A stretch of 8,438 nt of DNA, taken from Spirochaetia bacterium. Its GTDB lineage: Bacteria > Spirochaetota > Spirochaetia > Treponematales > Breznakiellaceae. The DNA is taken from the NCBI GenBank assembly GCA_025997795.1, contig BNVB01000085.1, forward strand, positions 1 through 8,438, written 5' to 3'. The stretch's first letter is position 1, and each line of letters begins with the position of its first letter. The translations under genes and the position numbers were made by a program. The notes beneath the pieces were generated by a model, which was given only the letters and a program-made list of their open reading frames with translations, was not told the DNA's origin and made no database searches. Positions 1 through 5,915 of the stretch are shown here, piece after piece.

Positions 1-82
1 TGTATTTAGTTTGTGTTTTTGATTTTGTTGTGTTTTTGTGTAAGGAGTGTAAGGATGGCGGAGGGTTATGGAAAAGTAGGAC
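1..82. other. Low-complexity, nearly C-free stretch at the window edge
   Basis: Only two C residues occur in the first 82 plus-strand bases (positions 59 and 82); the rest is T/G/A, with T- and TG-rich runs in the first 40 bases. No codon pattern matching the expected PIG-L continuation was found in any of the three minus-strand frames. The stretch sits directly beyond a G13 run, which is what a degraded read end or poor consensus would look like. Real low-complexity DNA cannot be excluded. Confidence 0.6.
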
Positions 83-215
83 GGGGGGGGGGGGGTAAAC
101 ATGTCACAATGAGCCAATTGATACTATGCCCTTCCGCCTTCATTTTAAATAAAGTTCCCCCACAACCAAGGGTCTCATCGTCAGGGTGAGGCGCAACAAC
201 TAAAATATTTTCCAT
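66..215 (-). pseudogene. PIG-L/LmbE-family deacetylase, N-terminal fragment interrupted at a poly-C tract
   Basis: Translating the minus strand from the ATG at 215 gives 49 codons ending in TAA at 68-66. The start is a textbook PIG-L (LmbE-like) N-terminus: a hydrophobic strand, then APHPDDETLGCGGTL with HPDDE at residues 10-14. By analogy with MshB, His10 and Asp13 would be zinc ligands and Asp12 the general base. The family removes N-acetyl groups from amino sugars and is normally over 200 residues long. Resemblance stops at about residue 39 (WLIVT, then Cys-Leu), where a C13 run encodes four prolines and a stop follows soon after. Changing the run by one base in either direction leaves the frame open to the window edge, but neither continuation looks like PIG-L. 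The start lies 2 nt after the stop of the preceding formyltransferase, with GGGAG about 13 nt upstream. Next to a formyltransferase, a role in removing an acetyl group before formylation is plausible but inferred. It may be a phase-off gene, a decayed gene, or an intact gene cut by an assembly artefact. Confidence 0.75.
83..95. repeat. Poly-G tract, G13 (C13 on the coding strand)
   Basis: Thirteen consecutive G on the plus strand lie inside the 5' part of the PIG-L reading frame, in otherwise AT-rich DNA. Tracts of this length are prone to slipped-strand mispairing and are the classical switch in phase-variable genes. They are also a classical source of sequencing and assembly errors. The flanking sequence at 1-82 is abnormal in composition, so an artefact is at least as likely here. 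Confidence 0.9.
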
Positions 216-217
216 AA

Positions 218-1108
218 TTATAAATAGTCTCCCGGTTTCATATTTATTTCGTCACATTCAAGTATTTTTAATAGACCATTACCTGTTTTTACTAAAAACG
301 ACTTGGGAGAATATACTTCTACTATTTTGCCAAATTCAATATTTTTATAGAATTCAACATCTTTCAAAACTACTACTGAATTCCAAACCTTGTATTCTTT
401 CTCTTTATATACAAAATGCGCGCCCACATAAGGCTTCGTTAATGCTTTAACTAAATCATATATTGTCTGTGCCCCCATACGAAAATCAATACAACCATCT
501 TTCTGGGTTCGTTTTCGCCAATTATTTACCTTCGACATATCTTGTTTTTTTCTATCCACACAATTATTTTCAAAATCTTCTGTAAATTTAACAACTTGTT
601 TCTTTGCTATATCTATAATCTTATCATACAATGTTTTTGCAGTATCATCATTATTAATTTTTATAAATTCTTGAGATAAAATATCGCCATCATCCGCATT
701 GCGATCCATATAAAAGAAAGTCGAAGCGGTTTCCTGAAGTCCTAAAACCAACGCCCAGATTAACGGGTGTCTTCCCCTGTTTTGGGGTAAAGCCGCAGGA
801 TGAAATCCAATCGCCGCAATCCGTGGCAATTTTAGGGTATCCTTGTGTAATAAGTGTGACCAACCAAAACAATAAATCAAATCAGGGTTATAACCGCGTA
901 TAAAATTATTCATATCCACATCGCCATCTTTTAAATAATAAAAATAGGGTATATTATACTCAATAGCGATATTCTTTAAATCCACAAAATCCGCATTGAA
1001 GGGAGAACTTTGTTTTGTAACAATACCGCAAATTTTTTTATTCTGGCTTAATAATGTTTTAAGAAGTATTGCTGAACTTTCAACGCATCCAATGAATAAT
1101 ATTTTCAT
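218..1108 (-). CDS. Formyltransferase-like protein with C-terminal domain; catalytic Asn replaced by Gly
   Basis: This 296-residue protein opens with MKILFIG, the first strand of the formyltransferase Rossmann fold, which binds 10-formyltetrahydrofolate. The core motif is IGFHPAALPQNRGRHP at about residues 100-115, followed by ADDGDIL at 138-144. The usual triad is Asn-x-His plus a distal Asp. Here His103 and Asp139 are present, but the Asn position is Gly101, seen directly as GFHP instead of NxHP. Residues from about 200 onward form a second domain in the position of the methionyl-tRNA formyltransferase C-terminal domain. The start overlaps the stop of the synthase gene by 4 nt (ATGA), which suggests translational coupling; no good ribosome binding site is visible. 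The likely role is N-formylation of an amino group on the nonulosonic acid or its precursor. The Gly variant may be a natural subfamily, so loss of activity should not be assumed. A housekeeping methionyl-tRNA formyltransferase is unlikely given the motif and context. Confidence 0.85.
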   Translation of the reverse strand: MKILFIGCVESSAILLKTLLSQNKKICGIVTKQSSPFNADFVDLKNIAIEYNIPYFYYLKDGDVDMNNFIRGYNPDLIYCFGWSHLLHKDTLKLPRIAAIGFHPAALPQNRGRHPLIWALVLGLQETASTFFYMDRNADDGDILSQEFIKINNDDTAKTLYDKIIDIAKKQVVKFTEDFENNCVDRKKQDMSKVNNWRKRTQKDGCIDFRMGAQTIYDLVKALTKPYVGAHFVYKEKEYKVWNSVVVLKDVEFYKNIEFGKIVEVYSPKSFLVKTGNGLLKILECDEINMKPGDYL

Positions 1109-2103
1109 ATAACTATCAATTCATCTTCTATAAAGTCTTTTACTGCTGCTTTACCCAATAGATCAAACCATTTCATTGGAGATATACCATTACCCGGTCT
1201 TTTTACCGTAATATTGTTTTCTGTAAAAGTCTCGCCTTTCTTGATGGCGCATTTTGCCACAATACTTTTTCTTACCACAATTATATTCTTTTTTTCCGAT
1301 GGTGACGGTACTTTCTCACCCGTACCCAAAGCTTTTTCTATGTTTCGTATTGCTTGTACCATAGCGGCAAGTTCATCCGGTTCCAAGCTGGCTTTATGAT
1401 CCGGACCTTCCATGTTTTTATCAAGAGTAAAGTGTTTTTCAATAACAGTTGCACCCATAGCTACAGCAGCAATCGGGACTTCTATTCCTGGCGTATGGTC
1501 AGAATATCCAACTTTAACTCCTAAAGCATTTTTTATTGTCAACATTGCCCTTAGATTAACATCTTCATAAGGCGTTGGATATTCTGTATTACAATGAAGT
1601 AGTGTTATCTCTCTTGCCCCGTTTCTTTTTAGTAAGTTAACTGCCGTTTTGATTTCATCTAATGTACTCATACCTGTCGATAAAATAATAGGTTTATCGA
1701 TTTTTGCGATTTTGATTAAATAGGGAAGATTTATGATTTCTCCTGAAGGGATTTTCCAAACAGAAATATTCAATTTTTTCAATAAATCAATACTATCTAA
1801 ATCAAACGGCGTTGAAAGAAACTGTATATTTTTTTTGTTACAGTACTCGATCAATTTAATATGCATAAATTCAGATAACTCAAGTTTCTTTATCATTTCT
1901 AATTGTGTTTCATTACCATCGGTTGTTTGCTTTTGGTAGGCTGCTTTTTTAGCAAAACGGGAGACAACATTACTGCCCCTAAATGTTTGAAACTTAACAT
2001 AATCACAGCCTGCATTTACCGCAGCATCAATTAAGTTTATAGCCAGTTCCAATGATCCATTATGATTTACGCCTGCTTCTCCAATTATAGTTACTTTATT
2101 CAT
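1105..2103 (-). CDS. neuB: Nonulosonic acid synthase, NeuB/LegI type
   Basis: This 332-residue cytoplasmic enzyme would condense phosphoenolpyruvate with a six-carbon 2-acylamino sugar to make a nine-carbon sialic-acid-like acid. An N-terminal TIM barrel spans about residues 1-265. It contains GEAGVNHNG with Glu9 in the catalytic position, KFQTF at 37-41, STPFD, KIPSGE, LSTGMS, GYSDHTPG with His203, and EKHFTLD with His224; the two histidines match the metal ligands of NeuB. A C-terminal SAF (antifreeze-like) domain at about 275-332 carries KRPGNGISP, with Arg302 matching the substrate-contacting arginine of NeuB. The segment GPDHKASLEP at 233-242 is the form I associate with NeuB/LegI enzymes rather than PseI. 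Together with the dehydratase and LegC aminotransferase nearby, this favours legionaminic acid or a derivative. The start overlaps the upstream formyltransferase stop by 8 nt. A sialic acid synthase proper cannot be excluded from this protein alone. Confidence 0.93.
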   Translation of the reverse strand: MNKVTIIGEAGVNHNGSLELAINLIDAAVNAGCDYVKFQTFRGSNVVSRFAKKAAYQKQTTDGNETQLEMIKKLELSEFMHIKLIEYCNKKNIQFLSTPFDLDSIDLLKKLNISVWKIPSGEIINLPYLIKIAKIDKPIILSTGMSTLDEIKTAVNLLKRNGAREITLLHCNTEYPTPYEDVNLRAMLTIKNALGVKVGYSDHTPGIEVPIAAVAMGATVIEKHFTLDKNMEGPDHKASLEPDELAAMVQAIRNIEKALGTGEKVPSPSEKKNIIVVRKSIVAKCAIKKGETFTENNITVKRPGNGISPMKWFDLLGKAAVKDFIEDELIVI

Positions 2104-2854
2104 TTTTATTAGTCTTTTTCAATTGTGATAAAATATAATCATCGACTATAGTATACTGCTTTCCTTTTAGTTCAACAGTTGCACCCGAATAAGGAGGAAA
2201 CCAAAAAGCATGGCATTTTAAATCAATATCATCTGTTTCGGGATCAACACGTATCATTTTTAGCATATCTTTTTTTGAGATATATGTTCCTCCAATGTTA
2301 GGTATCAAGTCTTTTTCTGTAAGAGTTCCATTAACAATATCTGTTATAACACTCTTGTATAATTCACACTGGATTTTCTGTGTTTTCTTTTCAAGTGATT
2401 TAGCGGTTTCAAACCGATAATCAAAATTAAATTTGTACACTCTAATAATTTTTCCGGTATCAATGGTTTTATCAACGTAATGCGCGGAGGCTCCCCATTC
2501 TTTCAATTTGTTCAAAATCGCAATATTGTAACCCGCCAAACCTTTCCAGTCCGGTAGTATTGCCGGATGAAAATTGATACAGCCCAGTTTGGGGATACCA
2601 ATAAGCGGTTCCTTGATCTTTTTCCAATATAAATAAGAAATTACCAAATCAGCATAAGCAGAGTTCGAATAAAATGCTTGCTCTGCCTCTTCAAGTGATA
2701 ATACAGGAATTCCCAATTTATTGGCCGTTTTTAATGTTGGCGAATTTGGAAAATGACTATCAGTTACTACTCCTACAATATTCTGTCCTATGCCTACTGT
2801 CCATTGCAACATTTGAGCTGCATATTTTTTTCTGCCCATGAACAAAATCTTCAT
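2096..2854 (-). CDS. N-formyltransferase (sugar-modifying, Formyl_trans_N fold)
   Basis: A protein of 252 residues from the preferred start. It begins MKILFMGRK, a typical first strand of the formyltransferase fold. The core is CINFHPAILPDWKG followed by DKTIDTGKII, so the complete Asn94/His96/Asp132 triad is visible (numbered from this start), as in sugar N-formyltransferases that use 10-formyltetrahydrofolate. The C-terminal 60 or so residues (VDPETDDIDLKCHAFWFPPYSG) form a short extra region with a beta-rich end. Two starts are possible. ATG at 2866 adds MGCL. ATG at 2854 fits the family N-terminus better, and it overlaps by one base a TGA (TGATG) that would end the upstream acyltransferase in another reading frame. 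I chose 2854. Neither has a clear ribosome binding site, consistent with dependence on coupling. The likely substrate is the C4 amine made by LegC or a nonulosonic acid amine; which one is inference. Confidence 0.87.
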   Translation of the reverse strand: MKILFMGRKKYAAQMLQWTVGIGQNIVGVVTDSHFPNSPTLKTANKLGIPVLSLEEAEQAFYSNSAYADLVISYLYWKKIKEPLIGIPKLGCINFHPAILPDWKGLAGYNIAILNKLKEWGASAHYVDKTIDTGKIIRVYKFNFDYRFETAKSLEKKTQKIQCELYKSVITDIVNGTLTEKDLIPNIGGTYISKKDMLKMIRVDPETDDIDLKCHAFWFPPYSGATVELKGKQYTIVDDYILSQLKKTNKNE

Positions 2855-2856
2855 CA
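2852..2856 (-). promoter_or_regulatory. TGATG stop/start junction for translational coupling
   Basis: On the minus strand, TGA at 2856-2854 shares its A with ATG at 2854-2852, the preferred formyltransferase start. The TGA is in frame with the acyltransferase only if the upstream C-run has one more or two fewer bases than the nine seen. No Shine-Dalgarno motif precedes the ATG, so re-initiation by ribosomes finishing the acyltransferase is a reasonable inference. Confidence 0.55.
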
Positions 2857-2897
2857 GGCAGCCCATTCATAGAAATTATTTATTTGTTTTTCACAAC

Positions 2898-3542
2898 CTA
2901 AATGGGGGGGGGTAATGGCTTCGCCGGAACACCTACGACCGTACAATCTGCAGGAATATTTTTAACCACCACTGATCCAGCCCCTATTATAGCATTATCT
3001 CCCACGGTTTTTTGAGGAATAATCTGAGAACCACTTCCAATTTCTACACATGAACCAATTGAAACATCTCCCAAAACATTTACACTATGATATACTGTAG
3101 CAAAGTCATTTATACATACATTATGGCCAATAGTACAATCACAGTGAACAACAACAAAATCACCTATTGAGATATCAACTAATAATACTGAAGAAAAGAA
3201 AATAATACAACCTTTTCCCATATTGACAGTCGGAGAACATCTTACATCATTTGCAATAATATTAGGGAAATAGATATTTTTATTTTTTGATAAATTCTTT
3301 ACTATTTTCTTTCTGAGTTGGGAGTTGCCAACACATACCACAACATTAATCGCATTAGAATAATTCAACAGCCAAGAATCATTACCAAGTACAGGATATT
3401 CATTTATAATTTTACCCTGCAATAATGGATTACTATCTACAAACCCCAATATATCAAAGGATTCCTTTGTTGAGTTAATCTCTGTTAAAAGGAACAATAC
3501 TTCCCTGCCAAAACCTCCGGCTCCTACAATAACTGTTTTCAT
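2898..3542 (-). CDS. NeuD/PglD/LegH-type sugar N-acyltransferase (left-handed beta-helix)
   Basis: A 214-residue protein of the NeuD/PglD family. The N-terminal half is a small Rossmann-like nucleotide-sugar-binding domain starting MKTVIVGAGGFGREVLFLL, with GFVDSNP at about 33-39 and VCVGN at 69-73. From about residue 100 it runs into hexapeptide repeats of the left-handed beta-helix (VNMGKGC, VDISIGDF, CTIGHNVCIND, GDVSIGS, IIGAGSVVVKNIP), the fold that binds acetyl-CoA. His140 in the IGH motif aligns with the catalytic base of PglD. In a legionaminic-type pathway this enzyme acylates the 4-amino group made by the neighbouring aminotransferase. The start overlaps the aminotransferase stop by 4 nt (ATGA), with GGGGAT about 8 nt upstream as a usable binding site. 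The end is odd: VGVPAKP is where many family members stop, but here a C9 run gives PPPI and TAG, while another frame continues 16 more codons to the next gene. An O-acetyltransferase role is the main alternative. Confidence 0.88.
   Translation of the reverse strand: MKTVIVGAGGFGREVLFLLTEINSTKESFDILGFVDSNPLLQGKIINEYPVLGNDSWLLNYSNAINVVVCVGNSQLRKKIVKNLSKNKNIYFPNIIANDVRCSPTVNMGKGCIIFFSSVLLVDISIGDFVVVHCDCTIGHNVCINDFATVYHSVNVLGDVSIGSCVEIGSGSQIIPQKTVGDNAIIGAGSVVVKNIPADCTVVGVPAKPLPPPI
2904..2912. repeat. Poly-G tract, G9 (C9 on the coding strand), at the 3' end of the acyltransferase gene
   Basis: Nine consecutive G on the plus strand encode three prolines just before the acyltransferase stop (KPLPPPI). 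The tract sits where its length decides the C-terminus. Nine C give an early TAG at 2900-2898. Eight C give a slightly later TGA (PPPFRL). Ten or seven C give a longer tail ending at the TGATG junction. This layout suits a slipped-strand switch or a single miscount in the consensus. Confidence 0.85.
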
Positions 3543-4690
3543 TTTACTTTATCCCCATTCCTAAAACCGCTTGGCAAATTAACAGCCCTGTCGGCAAACC
3601 ATTCAGCGTTTGTTAGATCGCCACACTGACATTGTGCAAACATCGGCAATCTGTTCATTAATTCCCATATCGGACGGGTCATTACACCGTTACTATTTGT
3701 CTCAGTCAAAAAGCGTATTTGTTCTTCCTTATCTGATAAAATAAGACAGCTAAGCCAGAAATTTGATTTACAATCCCTAGGTTCATCAAAAAACCGCATT
3801 CCTATATTGGATAGAAACCTTTTATATTTCATTGCTGTTTCGCGTTTACTGTTCAGGAACATCTCAATGTTTTCCATTTGGGCGCATCCCAATGCAGCAT
3901 TGATATTTGGCATACGATAATTATATCCAATCGCATCGTGCTTAAATTCCCATTTATGGAGTATCTTAGCTTGCGTCATCAAATGTTTTGCTAATTCACC
4001 CTGTTTTTTTTCTTGAAAAAGAAGCATCCCACCGCCACCAGTTGTAATTGTTTTATTACCATTAAAACTCAAAACTCCAACATGGCCAAACGTTCCCGTA
4101 TGTTTCCCTTTATAAAAGCTTCCAATACTCTCTGCGGCATCTTCAATTAATTCAATGCGCCACTTTGCGCAAATATCAATCAATTCTTCAATATGCACCG
4201 GATGCCCGAAGGTATGCATAGGTACACAAGCCTTTATCCGATTTCCGGTATTACAATCAACACATTGATTATTTTCTAGTTTCGCATTATTTTCGAGCCA
4301 CTCGTTCATCTTTTTCGGGGATAGCCCCATTGTGTCTCTATCAACATCTACAAAAACCGGCTTGGCATTACAATGAACTATCGCATTTACTGTTGCGATA
4401 AAAGTTAAAGACTGGGTTATTACTTCATCACTCTGTTCAACACCAGTTAGCTTTAATGCCAAATAGAGCGCATTCGTACCATTTACACAGGCAACTGCCC
4501 TGGCAGAACCGGTATAATTGGCAATCATTTCTTCAAAACGGTCTACATATTTGCCAACGCTTGAAACAAAAGTTGTATCAATACAATCATTTACATACTT
4601 TTTTTCATTGCCTAAAAAAACTGGCTCATGAAGTTGTACCGGATTTTTATTCTTGTATAGTTCTTTGATGAAATCAATAATTTGTTGCAC
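3539..4690 (-). CDS. legC: LegC-family PLP-dependent sugar aminotransferase
   Basis: This 383-residue enzyme belongs to the DegT/DnrJ/EryC1/StrS aminotransferase family. It would convert the 4-keto-6-deoxy nucleotide sugar made by the dehydratase to a 4-amino sugar, probably using glutamate. The N-terminal stretch (LHEPVFLGNEKKYV at about 20-33, then TFVSSVGKYVDRFE) is what I recognise from LegC-type aminotransferases. The PLP site is visible: CVNGTNALYLAL near 69-79, EDAAES at 183-188 with Asp184 in position to pair with the PLP ring nitrogen, and SFNGNKTITTGGGG at 208-221 with Lys213 as the internal aldimine lysine. The start codon is GTG at 4690, supported by GAG six nt upstream. That GAG overlaps the TGA stop of the dehydratase gene, and the gap between the two coding regions is 7 nt. 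The length matches the family. The nucleotide carrier (GDP or UDP) cannot be read from the protein. Confidence 0.92.
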   Translation of the reverse strand: MQQIIDFIKELYKNKNPVQLHEPVFLGNEKKYVNDCIDTTFVSSVGKYVDRFEEMIANYTGSARAVACVNGTNALYLALKLTGVEQSDEVITQSLTFIATVNAIVHCNAKPVFVDVDRDTMGLSPKKMNEWLENNAKLENNQCVDCNTGNRIKACVPMHTFGHPVHIEELIDICAKWRIELIEDAAESIGSFYKGKHTGTFGHVGVLSFNGNKTITTGGGGMLLFQEKKQGELAKHLMTQAKILHKWEFKHDAIGYNYRMPNINAALGCAQMENIEMFLNSKRETAMKYKRFLSNIGMRFFDEPRDCKSNFWLSCLILSDKEEQIRFLTETNSNGVMTRPIWELMNRLPMFAQCQCGDLTNAEWFADRAVNLPSGFRNGDKVK

Positions 4691-4697
4691 TATTATC

Positions 4698-5915
4698 TCA
4701 TATTTTCGAATCGAGATTCTTTTCTTTTTCTATATGCTCAAAATTGGGTAAATACGAATGAAGTATTTTAACAATATCCTCTTTTGTGGTATTGGCATCT
4801 GAAAATGCTTTATAAAATTTATCAAGCACAGTTTTTATTGTATCACGGTTTACAGGTTTAATATCTCTGATTACTCCCAGAGTATTATATCTATCAAGAT
4901 CAACTACTTCTCTTTCGGTATAAAATTCCTCATATTTTTTTTCACCAGTCGTATCTGATTTTGAAAAAAATACCGGATATTCATTGTTACTCTGCCCGAT
5001 TAAAACCGCCGCCTTTATTGCCTCTTCTGCGGATTCATATCTTACAGGTTTATACCCAAGAGAAAAAAGTAAATTTTCAGCTATATCCGAAAAAGTTATC
5101 ATTTGCGAAGCATCAAGTTTTGGAAAAAATACTTCGCGGTTGTTTCCCAGCATACATGCCAACATACATATTTCCCCACTTTCCTCTGGGGATACAAAAT
5201 ATCTCCAAACATCATCAGGAGCGGCTATCAACTGTCGTTTACTGATTCTTTTGAGAAATCCGGCGGGTAATGATCCGTTTGAAAAAGCCACATTTGCAAA
5301 ACGAGCCGTATTAACATTACATTTATCCGAATACGAAAAAACAATATCTTCCATTATTTTTTTGCTGGCACCCATAATATTTACTGGATTTGTCGCTTTA
5401 TCCGTGGAAACGCAAAAAAACCGTTCCGGCGGATAATCAGTTAATAAGTCCATAAATTGCCACAATTTCAACGCATTATTTTGGAATAATGCTTCAACTG
5501 AAAATATGTCCTTCTCACTGCGGACATGTTTATGCGCTGAAAAATTCGCTATAATATCAAACCCTTTTCTTTTTCTAAATATTTTTTCAAAAATCAAATC
5601 GGAAAAACTTAATGGATAAGGAATATAATCATCAGGAATATATAATCCACAACATGATCTCAAGTCCCTTGTTAGTTCAGCAAGAGCATTTTCATTTGTG
5701 TCAACAACTATTAATGATTTTGGCTGGAATGGTAATATACACTTGATAAAATTACTTCCAATACTGCCAGCACCGCCTATCACAAGTAATGATTTCCCAT
5801 AAATAGAATCATATAGATTATCTTTATTATTGCTAATATCTTCTTTGAATAAGATATCATCTCGTTTTGTTACATAGGTTTTAATAAATTGATTTATATC
5901 AAACATATTATTCAT
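4698..5915 (-). CDS. Soluble NDP-N-acetylhexosamine 4,6-dehydratase (SDR, Polysacc_synt_2/CapD-like)
   Basis: A 405-residue short-chain dehydrogenase/reductase that would make the 4-keto-6-deoxy intermediate. After a ~40-residue leader with no membrane segment, the dinucleotide-binding motif GGAGSIGS lies at about 47-54 and VVDTNENALAEL, which binds the adenosine part, at 70-81. ANFSAHKHVRSEKD at 123-136 is typical of CapD/WbpM/PglF-like enzymes. The active site is CVSTDKATNPVNIMGASKK: Thr171, Asp172, Lys173, Met181, Lys185. The Met replaces the usual SDR tyrosine, as in retaining dehydratases such as PglF; PseB/FlaA1 (inverting, pseudaminic pathway) keeps Tyr. This points to a D-configured product and a legionaminic or bacillosamine-like route. 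Large PglF/WbpM relatives have N-terminal membrane domains, which are absent here. ATG at 5915 overlaps the previous gene by 8 nt; a second in-frame ATG at 5906 is possible. It does the job of LegB, but I recall Campylobacter LegB as a different, shorter SDR. Confidence 0.9.
   Translation of the reverse strand: MNNMFDINQFIKTYVTKRDDILFKEDISNNKDNLYDSIYGKSLLVIGGAGSIGSNFIKCILPFQPKSLIVVDTNENALAELTRDLRSCCGLYIPDDYIPYPLSFSDLIFEKIFRKRKGFDIIANFSAHKHVRSEKDIFSVEALFQNNALKLWQFMDLLTDYPPERFFCVSTDKATNPVNIMGASKKIMEDIVFSYSDKCNVNTARFANVAFSNGSLPAGFLKRISKRQLIAAPDDVWRYFVSPEESGEICMLACMLGNNREVFFPKLDASQMITFSDIAENLLFSLGYKPVRYESAEEAIKAAVLIGQSNNEYPVFFSKSDTTGEKKYEEFYTEREVVDLDRYNTLGVIRDIKPVNRDTIKTVLDKFYKAFSDANTTKEDIVKILHSYLPNFEHIEKEKNLDSKI

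Noticed and set aside
218..1108. Housekeeping methionyl-tRNA formyltransferase
   Set aside because: The motif differs (GFHPAALPQNRGRHP), the gene overlaps a nonulosonic acid synthase, and no peptide deformylase or other translation gene is nearby.
1105..2103. Pseudaminic acid synthase (PseI) identity
   Set aside because: The GPDHKASLEP form, the LegC-type aminotransferase and the Met-type dehydratase all favour the legionaminic/NeuB branch, although the protein alone does not settle it.
2854..2903. A promoter or small gene between the acyltransferase and the first formyltransferase
   Set aside because: Only about 43 nt lie between the stop and the preferred start. No -35/-10 pair is convincing, and the stretch reads as a continuation of the acyltransferase in another frame.
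4984..5436. A 150-codon open frame on the plus strand inside the dehydratase gene
   Set aside because: It is antisense to a well-conserved enzyme, has no recognisable domain and no ribosome binding site. Other plus-strand frames (for example 4961-5245 and 1214-1399) fail for the same reasons.
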